Assembly (NCBI GenBank): GCA_050740255.1
Contig: JBOICV010000164.1
Location: 1 to 64,000 of the forward strand
Reading direction: 5' to 3'
DNA: 64,000 nt
Origin: JBOICV01 sp050740255
GTDB lineage: Bacteria; Pseudomonadota; Gammaproteobacteria; Nevskiales; JBOICV01
Part shown: one piece after another, positions 8,641 to 16,391 of the stretch
Layout: each line of letters begins with the position of its first letter
How positions within the stretch are numbered: position 1 is the first letter of the stretch
The notes under the pieces: model-generated
Databases searched by the model: none
Told to the model about the DNA's origin: nothing
Seen by the model: the letters and a program-made list of their open reading frames with translations, nothing else
Position numbers and translations under genes: made by a program

Positions 8641-9165
8641 ATGAGCAAACGGCAAACAGGTTTCACGCTGATGGAGCTGCTGACCAGCATCTCTATCGCA
8701 ACCATACTGACGACGGTCGGCGTGCCGACGATGCAGAACACCCTCGAAAAACGCCGGCTGAGCTCAGCGGCCGAAGAACTTTACGGCAATCTGCAGCTCA
8801 TGCGCGCGCAGGCGATAAAACAGAATCGCAATGGCTTTGTCAGTTTTCAGATTGACGGCGGGGACTGGCGTTATGGCCTCGACGACACCGCCGCCTGCGA
8901 CACGAGTGTCGCCGACGACTGTACGGTGCATGGCAATTCACGCGTGGTCTCAAGCGAGCTTTATCACGGCGTGTCGGTAACGCAGAACTTCGCCGGCAAC
9001 GTAACCGGGTTTGAACCGCGTCGCGGTTTCGCGCTTAACAGCGGCGATGCCAGGCTGAGCTCCGACGCCGGCGAAATCCGGGTGGTGCTGTTGCGCGTGG
9101 GCCAGTTGCGCCTGTGCTCGCCAGCCGGTGCGCAGAAAGTCCTTGGCTACGCCGACTGCGAATAG
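8641..9165 (+). CDS. FimT/GspH-family pseudopilin
   Basis: A 174-residue minor pilin. The class III leader MSKRQTG|FTLMELL gives a mature Phe1 and Glu5. The N-terminal helix and a GspH/FimT-type beta domain follow (SSAAEELYGNLQLMRAQAIKQN is the typical post-helix segment). The start at 8641 has a GGAGAGAGG ribosome-binding site; the frame is open for 200 bases upstream but without pilin features. FimT homologues contribute to pilus priming and, in some species, DNA binding for uptake. First gene of the minor-pilin operon. Confidence 0.9.
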   Translation: MSKRQTGFTLMELLTSISIATILTTVGVPTMQNTLEKRRLSSAAEELYGNLQLMRAQAIKQNRNGFVSFQIDGGDWRYGLDDTAACDTSVADDCTVHGNSRVVSSELYHGVSVTQNFAGNVTGFEPRRGFALNSGDARLSSDAGEIRVVLLRVGQLRLCSPAGAQKVLGYADCE

Positions 9166-9174
9166 CAGGAAATC

Positions 9175-9813
9175 ATGCGCACCCAGGTGAGAACACAACA
9201 GGGTTTCAGCCTGGTGGAGCTGATGATCGCGCTGGTGCTCGGCCTGGTGCTGGTCGGCGGCGCTGTGTCGGTGCTAACGGGCACCTTGCGCAGCAACGCC
9301 GATCTGGCCCGCATGGCGCGCCTTGAAGAGCAGCTGGACGGGTTGATGGTGCTGGTGCTGCGCGATCTGCGCCGCGCGGGTGGCACTTCCAAGCCCTATC
9401 TCGCCTTGACCGGCGGCGTCAGCCCCTTCGGTCTCGATGCGCCGGGCGCGCTGGCGGGAGAGACTGCGAATTCCTGTGTGACGTTCAGCTACGACCTGAA
9501 TCGCGACGGCTTGCTGACGACGGCCGCCGGTGCCGACGAACGCTTCGGCTACCGGCTTAAGCAACAGATGATGCAGATCCGCGCCGGCGGACTGGGCTGT
9601 AATGCCGACGGCTCGCCCGGCTGGGAGAACGCCGCCGATGCCAGCGAGCTGGAGGTCACCACCCTCAGCTTCGCGATTGCCACCAGCAGTGCGGGCGATG
9701 TGGATACGCGTCAGGTGACGGTAACGCTCGCGGGCCGGATGAAGAGCAATCCCGCCACTGCGCGCAGCCTGCTGCGGACCGTGCGACTGCGCAACGACAT
9801 CTACACGCCCTGA
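9175..9813 (+). CDS. pilW: PilW-family minor pilin
   Basis: A 212-residue protein with leader MRTQVRTQQG|FSLVELM and a helix LALVLGLVLVGGAVSVL-like. The Glu5 is present. The post-helix motif EEQLDGLMVLVLRDLRRAGG is typical for PilW. It belongs to the initiation complex at the pilus tip. It starts 9 bases after fimT ends with an AGGAAATC ribosome-binding site and precedes pilX by 8 bases, so these three genes form one transcript. It is shorter than many PilW proteins, which exceed 250 residues. Confidence 0.88.
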   Translation: MRTQVRTQQGFSLVELMIALVLGLVLVGGAVSVLTGTLRSNADLARMARLEEQLDGLMVLVLRDLRRAGGTSKPYLALTGGVSPFGLDAPGALAGETANSCVTFSYDLNRDGLLTTAAGADERFGYRLKQQMMQIRAGGLGCNADGSPGWENAADASELEVTTLSFAIATSSAGDVDTRQVTVTLAGRMKSNPATARSLLRTVRLRNDIYTP

Positions 9814-9821
9814 GCAAAGCG

Positions 9822-11540
9822 ATGAACTCCCTCAGATTCGGTCCATATCGCCAGCAAGGCGCAGTGAGCCTTGTTGTCGCCATAATTCTGGTGATAGCGC
9901 TCGCGATGATTGCGCTTGCCTCGACGCGCAACGCGCTGGTCGAACACCGCATGTCCGGCAACACGGCACATGCGCAGTCGGCCTTCGCCGTGGGCGAGGC
10001 CGGCACGCACAACGCACTGGCGTATCTGGTGGCCAATCAGAGTGTCGCCGCTGCCGATACCGGCCAGGGCTGGCTCAAGCCCAGCAGTAATCCGCGCTGG
10101 CTGGACTGCGCGGCGGGTGTGACCGCGCCACCCTGCGGCAACGGCAGCCAGAACCTGCATGGCGTCGGTTGGAAGTATTTCGGCCCCGTGCCGAATCTCA
10201 TCACCCTGCCCGGCGATTACGGTTTCAGCAGCTGGTATGTGAGCGACAGTATCGGCAAGCCGGCGGTCAATACACCCTTTCTCGGCTGCCTGAATTTGGG
10301 CCTGACCGCGCTCTTGCCAGGCGTAACGGGTGCCCTGATCGGCACGGTCAACACCTTGTTAAACCTGATCGCGCCCGGACTCGGTCTGCCGGTGAATCTA
10401 TGCCTGCCGATTAATTTTCAGAATGCGCCGCTGCCGCCACCGCCGAATCGTGACAATCCATCCGTGCACGTGGTGACCGAAGCCAGCACGGCGGCGGATC
10501 CGCAGGGCGGCAACGCCCGGGTTCAATTAGCCACGCAGACCGCCAGCGTGTTTGCGCACCTGCCGGTGGCGGCCTTGATGGTGGACGGCACCGCGAACCT
10601 GGCTGGCGACATCCGTATCTGGGGCAATCCGCGCCCGCCGACCGTGCCGCCGAATGATTTTTCCGTTCTGACGCTCAACGATATTCTCGGATTGAACGTC
10701 ACCAATCTGCTCGGCCTGCACATGGCCGGTGGACAGGCGGCGTCACTGGCGCCGCTGTTGAACTTGACGGTGACCGAGGTGTTGGCGCTTGATCTGAACG
10801 TGACTTTTCCGCTGTCGATCTGGTCACGCAGCACCACTACCCTGACCAGCAGCGCGGTCGGCATCAATATTCTGAAAGGCGCGCGTACCTGCGCGCCGCA
10901 ATTCGGCGGCGCCGCCAACTCGCCCTGCCTGCCGCTGTCGCAGTCCATCAGCATCCCCGCCAGCAGCATCCTGCTGCTGGTGCCGCCGCTCAGCATCAAC
11001 CTGCCGCTAAAGCTGCCCGATGTGCAGGATCCAACCAATCTCGTATCCACCATCGGCAGCTTGCTGGACACCGACAGTCCACCTGCGTTTCCGGCCGACT
11101 TGTTCAACTACACCTTCGGCCTGCCCAGTAGCAAGGCGAACGAGCTGAAGGCACGCGCCCAGCAGGTCAACAATTGCGATTCTTTGAACAACGACTCGGT
11201 GGGGCTGTTCTGGGTGAACGGCAACTGCCAGCTCAACGGCAACATCGGCACCCTCGACCGCCCCGCGGTAATCATCGCCGAGGGCAATCTCAATATCGTG
11301 CCGAACACCGATTTCTACGGCGTGGTGTATTTGCGCGGCAACGGAGTGAAATCCATCATCGGCCCGAGCAATACCAACCGGCCGATTCTGCGTGGCGCAG
11401 TTCTGTCGGAAGGGCCGGTGGCGGCCACTGGCAATATCAACCTGGTGCACGACTACGACGTGATTCGCCGCGCGGGCTACAAAGCGGGCCGTTTCGTACC
11501 CATGGCCGGTGGCTGGTTCGATGAGTGGAGCGGGTCATGA
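9822..11540 (+). CDS. pilX: PilX-type minor pilin with a very long C-terminal extension
   Basis: A 572-residue protein. The N-terminal 60 residues are PilX: QQGAVSLVVAIILVIALAMIALAS followed by EHRMSGNTAHAQSAFAVGEAG. As in other PilX proteins Glu5 is absent. Ordinary PilX proteins are under about 200 residues; here about 370 further residues follow, rich in Leu, Asn and Pro. They contain a leucine-rich stretch (LGLTALLPGVTGALIG) and, near the end, a beta-helix-like segment (LNGNIGTLDRPAVIIAEGN). Several cysteines suggest disulphides. No pilY1 follows, so the extension might carry a tip function; that is inference. The stop overlaps the next small ORF (ATGA). Confidence 0.82.
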   Translation: MNSLRFGPYRQQGAVSLVVAIILVIALAMIALASTRNALVEHRMSGNTAHAQSAFAVGEAGTHNALAYLVANQSVAAADTGQGWLKPSSNPRWLDCAAGVTAPPCGNGSQNLHGVGWKYFGPVPNLITLPGDYGFSSWYVSDSIGKPAVNTPFLGCLNLGLTALLPGVTGALIGTVNTLLNLIAPGLGLPVNLCLPINFQNAPLPPPPNRDNPSVHVVTEASTAADPQGGNARVQLATQTASVFAHLPVAALMVDGTANLAGDIRIWGNPRPPTVPPNDFSVLTLNDILGLNVTNLLGLHMAGGQAASLAPLLNLTVTEVLALDLNVTFPLSIWSRSTTTLTSSAVGINILKGARTCAPQFGGAANSPCLPLSQSISIPASSILLLVPPLSINLPLKLPDVQDPTNLVSTIGSLLDTDSPPAFPADLFNYTFGLPSSKANELKARAQQVNNCDSLNNDSVGLFWVNGNCQLNGNIGTLDRPAVIIAEGNLNIVPNTDFYGVVYLRGNGVKSIIGPSNTNRPILRGAVLSEGPVAATGNINLVHDYDVIRRAGYKAGRFVPMAGGWFDEWSGS

Positions 11541-11674
11541 GCTTCGAGCAAACACAGGCGCCAGAACCACGCGCCTCGGTACTTGCCCGCCGCCGTACGC
11601 GCCGCTCCCGCGCCCACGCTGCGCGACACCGTGTCGCGGCGCTTGGCTGGTATGACGATTGGAGCGGATCATGA
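11537..11674 (+). CDS. 45-residue small ORF between pilX and pilV, coupled at both ends
   Basis: This ORF begins in the ATGA that ends pilX and ends in the ATGA that begins pilV. Its start and stop both overlap neighbours by 4 bases, the layout of translationally coupled genes. The predicted protein is strongly basic in the middle (ARRRTRRSRAHAARHR). It ends GWYDDWSGS, nearly the same as the PilX end GWFDEWSGS. At DNA level the last 32 bases match 27 of 32 with the pilX end. It may be a true small protein, or what is left of a duplicated pilX 3' end kept because it links translation from pilX to pilV. No signal peptide or known family. Confidence 0.5.
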   Translation: MSFEQTQAPEPRASVLARRRTRRSRAHAARHRVAALGWYDDWSGS

Positions 11675-12174
11675 GCACTCGCCAACGCGGCTTCGGCATG
11701 GTCGAGGTGCTGATCACGCTGGTCGTGATTGCAATCGGCGTGCTGGCGCACGTGAATCTGCAGCGCACCGCGTTTCGCGAAAGCCGGCTGTCGCGCAATC
11801 TGGTGGCCGCAGCCGAACTGGCGGAAGTAAAGATCGAAGATTTGCGCGGCTATGCCCGGCTCAGTACCACTGCCGGCCAGCCGGCTTATCAGGACATCGC
11901 CAGCAATGCCGGCGGCAGCATGGCGAACGGGAACGTCACCCTGCACAACACCACTTACACGCTGAATTGGACCGTCGCCAACTATTGGTACACCGGTACC
12001 AACAGCGCCGCGGTGACCGCCGCACCGAGCGGCAGTCCCAGCCCTTTGCCAAGCTTCAAGCGTGTAACCGTCACCGTGAACTGGACGGATCAAACCGGCG
12101 CCGCCAAAAATTTCAACCTCTACACCGTCATCGCCGCGGTTGATCCGGCCGATGCCGGTCAGGTGTATCACTAG
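11671..12174 (+). CDS. pilV: PilV-family minor pilin
   Basis: A 167-residue minor pilin with leader MSTRQRG|FGMVEVLITLVVIAIGVLAHVNLQ, Glu5 present, and the family segment AELAEVKIEDLRGY after the helix. The start at 11671 has GGAGCGG six bases upstream and sits in the stop of the preceding small ORF. Its own stop TAG lies inside the left arm of the 168-base inverted-repeat element, which ends the operon. PilV joins PilW, PilX and FimT in the priming complex. Confidence 0.88.
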   Translation: MSTRQRGFGMVEVLITLVVIAIGVLAHVNLQRTAFRESRLSRNLVAAAELAEVKIEDLRGYARLSTTAGQPAYQDIASNAGGSMANGNVTLHNTTYTLNWTVANYWYTGTNSAAVTAAPSGSPSPLPSFKRVTVTVNWTDQTGAAKNFNLYTVIAAVDPADAGQVYH

Positions 12175-12338
12175 TGGCCTGTAACAGAGGAATCGATAGC
12201 GCCTGGCCGCGTCTCGCGCGCCGATGCGGCGTTGCTCGTCGTCGCCATAGTCACCACTATGACTCCTCCTCGCGCCTTGCCTCGACGCGCGATCCATCGG
12301 CCATTTTCACTACCTCTTCCTCCGTTACAGGCCACTAG
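12171..12338. repeat. 168-bp element with 22-base inverted ends (MITE-like hairpin)
   Basis: The left end CTAGTGGCCTGTAACaGAGG and the right end, read in reverse, match at 21 of 22 positions (12171-12192 and 12317-12338). Inside, ACTATG/CATAGT forms a central palindrome around CACC near 12255. Further imperfect pairing (TGGCCG..TCGCGCG against CGCGCGATCCATCGGCCA) lets nearly the whole unit fold as one long hairpin. There is no coding capacity. Its left arm supplies the pilV stop codon. It may be a miniature transposable element or a repeat that ends transcription before polA. Confidence 0.7.
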
Positions 12339-12397
12339 CCTTTCTTCAAGCCGGGGCCAGCCCGCAGTCACGCCGTTCCGTCGGCATACAATGCGCT

Positions 12398-15184
12398 ATG
12401 CCCGAAGCACCACTTATTCTGATCGACGGCTCCGGCTGGCTGTATCGCGCTTATCACGCCCTCCCGGACTTCACCAACTCCAAAGGCGAGCCCACCGGCG
12501 CGGTGTTCGGCATGGGCAATATGCTGCGCAAGCTGCTGCGCGAATATCAGCCCAAGCGCATCGCGATGATCTTCGACACCGGCGGTGAAACTTTTCGGCA
12601 CGCTCTCTATGCCGACTACAAGGCCAATCGGCCGCCGATTCCGGAAGGCCTGTCGGCGCAGTTTCCGCGCATTCTGGAGCTGGTCGAAACGCTTGGCCTG
12701 CCGGTGCTGCAAATCCCGGAGGTCGAGGCGGACGACGTCATCGGGACGCTCGCCGCCACGGCGCAGGGCGCCGGCTGCGAGGTGCTGATCGTCACCAGCG
12801 ATAAAGACCTGGCGCAGCTCGTCGACGAGCGCGTCAAACTGCTCGACACGATGAAAAACCGTCTGCTCGACCGCGCCGGTGTCATCGAGAAATTTGGCGT
12901 GCCGCCGGAGCGCATCACCGATTATCTGGCGCTGGTGGGTGACACTTCGGACAACATTCCCGGCGTCCCCAAAGTCGGCGAGAAAACGGCGACCAAGTGG
13001 CTAGGCGAATTCGGCACGCTGGATGCGCTGATGGCGCGCGCGGGCGAGGTCAGCGGCAAGATTGGCGAAAATCTGCGCGCCTCGCTCAAGCAGTTGCCGA
13101 TGGCGCGCGAACTCGCCACGCTGCGTTGCGATCTGCAATTGCCGTTCAGCTGGGACCAACTGCGGCCGCAGCCCAGCGACCCGGTAAAATTGGGAAAGCT
13201 GTTGCAGGAGCTTGAGTTCAAGCAGTGGTCGCGCGAGTTGGGCGGGGACAGTCCAGCGGTGCAAAGTAATTCCCCCCTCCCCCTGCGGGAGGGGGCTAGA
13301 GGGAGGGGTGACTCTGAAGCAGCTTCCCCCACGCTTCTGGAGCAGCGCAGCGACGCGCAATATCACAGTGTGCTCGACGACACGGCGCTGACCGAAATGC
13401 TGGGCAAGCTCGAAGCGGCCGAGTTGATTTGCTTCGATACCGAAACCGATGCGCTCGACGCGCACGGGGCAAACCTGGTCGGCCTGTCGTTTGCGGTGAC
13501 GTCCGGCGAGGCCTGGTACGTCCCGCTTGGCCATGATTATCTCGGTGCGCCGAAACAGCTCTCCGCCGAGCTAGTGCTTTCGCGGCTCAAGCCGCTCCTA
13601 CAGGACGCCCGCAAGCCCAAGCTCGGCCAGCACATTAAATATGACTGCGAGGTGTTGGTGCGCTGCGGAGTACAGGTGGCCGGCATCCGCTACGACACCA
13701 TGCTCGAATCCTATGTGTTGAATGCGACCGCCACGCGCCACGATATGGATTCGCTGGCGGAAAAATACCTCGGCTACAAGACCATTAGCTTCCAGGACGT
13801 GGCCGGCAAGGGTAAGAACCAGCTCACCTTCAACCAGATCGAACTGGACAAGGCCACCACTTACGCCGCCGAAGACGCCGATATCACGCTGCGTCTGCAC
13901 GAGATGCTCTATCCCTTGTTGAGCGCAACGCCGCCATTGCAAAAGCTGTTCGATGAAGTTGAGATGCCGCTGGTACCGGTGCTCATCGCGATGGAATGCT
14001 ACGGCGTATTGCTCAACCTCGCCCTGCTCAAGAAGATCAGTGCTGAACTGGCCACGCGCATGGATGAGTTACAGGCCTCCGCCTACCGCGAAGCCGGACA
14101 GGAATTCAATCTCAACTCACCGCCGCAACTACAAACTCTGCTGTTTGAAAAATTGCAGCTGCCGGTGATTGCAAAAACCCCGAAGGGCCAGCCTTCGACC
14201 AATGAAGAGGTTCTAGAGCAACTCGCCGAGCAGCATCCGCTGCCGCGCCTGATTCTCGACTACCGCGCGCTGAGCAAGCTGCGCTCCACATATACGGAAG
14301 CGCTGCCGCAGCAAATCAATTCACGCACCGGACGCGTACACACCTCTTACCATCAGGCGGTAGCCGCGACCGGGCGGCTCTCCTCCTCCGATCCTAATCT
14401 GCAGAATATTCCGATCCGCACGGCCGAGGGCCGGCGCATACGCCAGGCTTTCATCGCGCCGAAGGGCAATACGCTGCTAAGCGTGGACTACTCGCAAATC
14501 GAATTGCGGCTGATGGCGCATTTCTCCAAAGACCCGAAGTTGCAGCAGGCTTTTCACGATGGCCGGGACATCCATCAGGCGACCGCGGCCGAAGTGTTTG
14601 GTCTGTCCATAGATGAGGTGAAAGGAGAACAACGCCGCGCGGCCAAAGCCATCAACTTTGGCCTGATCTACGGCATGTCGGCGTTCGGCCTGGCGCGCCA
14701 GCTCGCGATTGGCCGCAAGGAGGCGCAGGAATACATTGAGCGCTTTTTCGCGCGCTATCCTGGAGTGCGCGATTTTATGGAGGCAACCAAAACTCAGGCG
14801 CGGGAACAGGGTTTTGTCGAAACCCTGTTCGGCCGCCGCTTGTATCTCACTGAAATCAACTCACGCAACCCGCAACAGCGGCAGTACGCCGAACGCACCG
14901 CCATCAACGCACCTTTGCAGGGCACTGCCGCCGACCTGATCAAGCTCGCGATGATTGATCTGCATAGCTGGCTGGCCGAGCACGCGGCCGACGTAAAAAT
15001 GACCATGCAGGTGCATGACGAACTGCTGTTCGAGTTGCCGACAAAAATGGCAGCCGGGCTGGCGCCGCAAATCGCGACGCGCATGTGCCAGATAACGAAA
15101 CTGGCCGTGCCGCTACAAGCCGACTACGGCCTCGGCGCGAACTGGGACGCGGCGCACGAAGGCGGCGGCTCCATCCGCATTTGA
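12398..15184 (+). CDS. polA: DNA polymerase I
   Basis: A 928-residue enzyme for Okazaki fragment maturation and repair. Three domains are complete. The 5' nuclease spans residues 1-285 (LILIDGSGWLYRAYHALP). The 3'-5' exonuclease carries its catalytic FDTETD and YAAEDAD motifs, so proofreading should be active. The polymerase carries DYSQIELRLMAH, RRAAKAINFGLIYGMS and QVHDELLFE. Between the first two domains, near residues 290-305, a palindromic repeat is read in frame as SPLPLREGARGRG. The ATG at 12398 gives the normal N-terminus. It is followed, as in E. coli and Pseudomonas, by a small-RNA locus and engB, though a hydrolase gene intervenes. Confidence 0.98.
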   Translation: MPEAPLILIDGSGWLYRAYHALPDFTNSKGEPTGAVFGMGNMLRKLLREYQPKRIAMIFDTGGETFRHALYADYKANRPPIPEGLSAQFPRILELVETLGLPVLQIPEVEADDVIGTLAATAQGAGCEVLIVTSDKDLAQLVDERVKLLDTMKNRLLDRAGVIEKFGVPPERITDYLALVGDTSDNIPGVPKVGEKTATKWLGEFGTLDALMARAGEVSGKIGENLRASLKQLPMARELATLRCDLQLPFSWDQLRPQPSDPVKLGKLLQELEFKQWSRELGGDSPAVQSNSPLPLREGARGRGDSEAASPTLLEQRSDAQYHSVLDDTALTEMLGKLEAAELICFDTETDALDAHGANLVGLSFAVTSGEAWYVPLGHDYLGAPKQLSAELVLSRLKPLLQDARKPKLGQHIKYDCEVLVRCGVQVAGIRYDTMLESYVLNATATRHDMDSLAEKYLGYKTISFQDVAGKGKNQLTFNQIELDKATTYAAEDADITLRLHEMLYPLLSATPPLQKLFDEVEMPLVPVLIAMECYGVLLNLALLKKISAELATRMDELQASAYREAGQEFNLNSPPQLQTLLFEKLQLPVIAKTPKGQPSTNEEVLEQLAEQHPLPRLILDYRALSKLRSTYTEALPQQINSRTGRVHTSYHQAVAATGRLSSSDPNLQNIPIRTAEGRRIRQAFIAPKGNTLLSVDYSQIELRLMAHFSKDPKLQQAFHDGRDIHQATAAEVFGLSIDEVKGEQRRAAKAINFGLIYGMSAFGLARQLAIGRKEAQEYIERFFARYPGVRDFMEATKTQAREQGFVETLFGRRLYLTEINSRNPQQRQYAERTAINAPLQGTAADLIKLAMIDLHSWLAEHAADVKMTMQVHDELLFELPTKMAAGLAPQIATRMCQITKLAVPLQADYGLGANWDAAHEGGGSIRI
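13268..13312. repeat. Palindromic repeat inserted in frame in polA, class A
   Basis: The sequence CCCCTCCCCCTGCGGGAGGG followed by GGCTAGAGGGAGGGGT is a palindromic element of the type also seen outside genes at 17499, 19247 and 63754. Here it is translated as SPLPLREGARGRG in the linker between the 5' nuclease and the exonuclease domain, where extra residues should be tolerated. Confidence 0.8.
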
Positions 15185-15278
15185 GTTCAGGCGGGGCTGC
15201 ATCTAGAACCCGACCGGCGCCGTACCTGTGCAAAATAACACGCTTGTCCGGGCGTGCTTCATACATCAAAGGTCTTGC

Positions 15279-16127
15279 ATGATCCGTCTGGTCATCCGGT
15301 TCAGCATCTTCGTCTTGCTCAGCGGCTGTGCCACCCACTCCGGCGCGCCCGAGGCAAAACCGCCCGCGGCCGTGCATACCGGCTACGAGCTGGAGCGCGA
15401 TATTGTCTACTCGCCGGCTGGCTGGCCGGAAACGCTGCTGGCGGATGTGTATCGGCCGAAAGCAAACGGCCTCCAGCCGGGCATTTTGCTGATTCACGGC
15501 GGCGGCTGGGAAGCGCCGGACCGGCGCGGACAAATGGACTCCATCGCGGAACGGCTGGCCGAACGCGGTTATGTCGTGATGAACGCCACTTACCGCTTCG
15601 CTCCGCAATATCTTTATCCCGCAGCGGTGGACGATTTGCGTGAGGCCCTGAAATGGCTGCGCCAGCACGCCGCGGAATACGGGATACGCACAGACCGGGT
15701 CGGCGTATTCGGCTACTCGGCTGGCGGGCATCTGGCCGCCTTGCTGGCGGTGCAAAATCCGCGTTCGAGTCTGCGCGTGCAGGCCGCGGTGATCGGCGGC
15801 GCGCCGACTGACTTGCGCAAATATGCCGGCGGAAAACTGGTGCCGCAGTTTCTCGGCGGAACCCAGACCGAGAAACCGGCACTGTATGGCAAGGCCTCGC
15901 CGATAACCTATGTCACGCCCGACGACCCGCCGGTGTTCATCTATCACGGCGGCTCCGATACGCTGGTGTCGCCGGATCATGCGCAGGATTTCAAAGTCGC
16001 GCTGGATAAGGCTGGCATCAAGAACGAGCTTTACATTCTGCGCGGCCGCGGGCATGTCACGGCATTCCTCACCGACCGTGGTGCGGTCAGCGCGGCGCTG
16101 GAATTTCTGGACCGAAATTTGCGTTAG
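15279..16127 (+). CDS. Lipoprotein alpha/beta hydrolase (esterase/lipase-like)
   Basis: A 282-residue protein. The N-terminus MIRLVIRFSIFVLLSGC is a lipoprotein signal with Cys17 as the lipidated residue, so it should be anchored in the envelope. The hydrolase part has the HGGGW oxyanion motif (LLIHGGGWEAPDR), nucleophile elbow GYSAGGHLAALLA, an Asp in GGSDTLVSPDHA and His in GRGHVTAF. This is the hormone-sensitive-lipase-like/carboxylesterase type. The start at 15279 is set by the signal; longer upstream forms lack it. It sits between polA and the small-RNA locus, where most relatives have no gene, so it is probably a later insertion. Confidence 0.85.
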   Translation: MIRLVIRFSIFVLLSGCATHSGAPEAKPPAAVHTGYELERDIVYSPAGWPETLLADVYRPKANGLQPGILLIHGGGWEAPDRRGQMDSIAERLAERGYVVMNATYRFAPQYLYPAAVDDLREALKWLRQHAAEYGIRTDRVGVFGYSAGGHLAALLAVQNPRSSLRVQAAVIGGAPTDLRKYAGGKLVPQFLGGTQTEKPALYGKASPITYVTPDDPPVFIYHGGSDTLVSPDHAQDFKVALDKAGIKNELYILRGRGHVTAFLTDRGAVSAALEFLDRNLR

Positions 16128-16235
16128 TTTTCGTCAGGTTTTGAGCCGGGCCGCCCACGTCCACGGCGTGGAGTATTCCACCCGCTTTCGGACCACTTCA
16201 TTAACCAATAAAAATCATGCGCTTACAGATTTTGC

Positions 16236-16262
16236 GAACTTTTTCGCAGCGCTAAAGTCTCA
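16236..16262 (+). promoter_or_regulatory. Sigma-E/AlgU-type promoter for the small RNA
   Basis: GAACTT at 16236-16241, a 16-base spacer, then TCTCA at 16258-16262. This fits the extracytoplasmic sigma factor pattern (GAACTT...TCTGA) with one change in the -10. A start of transcription near 16269 would follow. Pseudomonas ErsA, at the same chromosomal position, is known to depend on the equivalent sigma-22. Confidence 0.65.
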
Positions 16263-16268
16263 GTTTAC

Positions 16269-16382
16269 GAGCGCAAGTGACGGCGCTTCCCGCCTCTCCT
16301 CCCTGGGCGGGCTCCTATTCCGGCGCACCCCGCCGGAGCTAGTTCCCTGGCAGGATACCCCTTCCTGCCAGGGATTTTTTTT
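16269..16382 (+). ncRNA. Candidate ErsA/Spot 42-position small RNA
   Basis: About 114 bases with no coding sense. From 5' to 3' I see three parts. First a short hairpin (AGCGC 16270-16274 with GCGCT 16283-16287). Next a pyrimidine-rich open stretch TCCCGCCTCTCCTCCC (16288-16303) able to pair with ribosome-binding sites. Then a hairpin CCGGCG/CGCCGG (16320-16336) and an 11-bp terminator with eight T. E. coli spf and Pseudomonas ersA both lie between polA and engB (yihA), and this locus lies between the same genes in the same direction. Homology is inferred from synteny, promoter type and architecture, not from alignment. Hfq-dependent regulation of envelope or carbon genes would be expected. 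Confidence 0.7.
16345..16382 (+). terminator. Intrinsic terminator of the small RNA
   Basis: CCCTGGCAGGA (16345-16355) pairs perfectly with TCCTGCCAGGG (16363-16373) across a 7-base loop, followed by A and eight T. It is one of the strongest intrinsic terminators in the window. Confidence 0.92.
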
Positions 16383-16391
16383 GCCGCAAGT

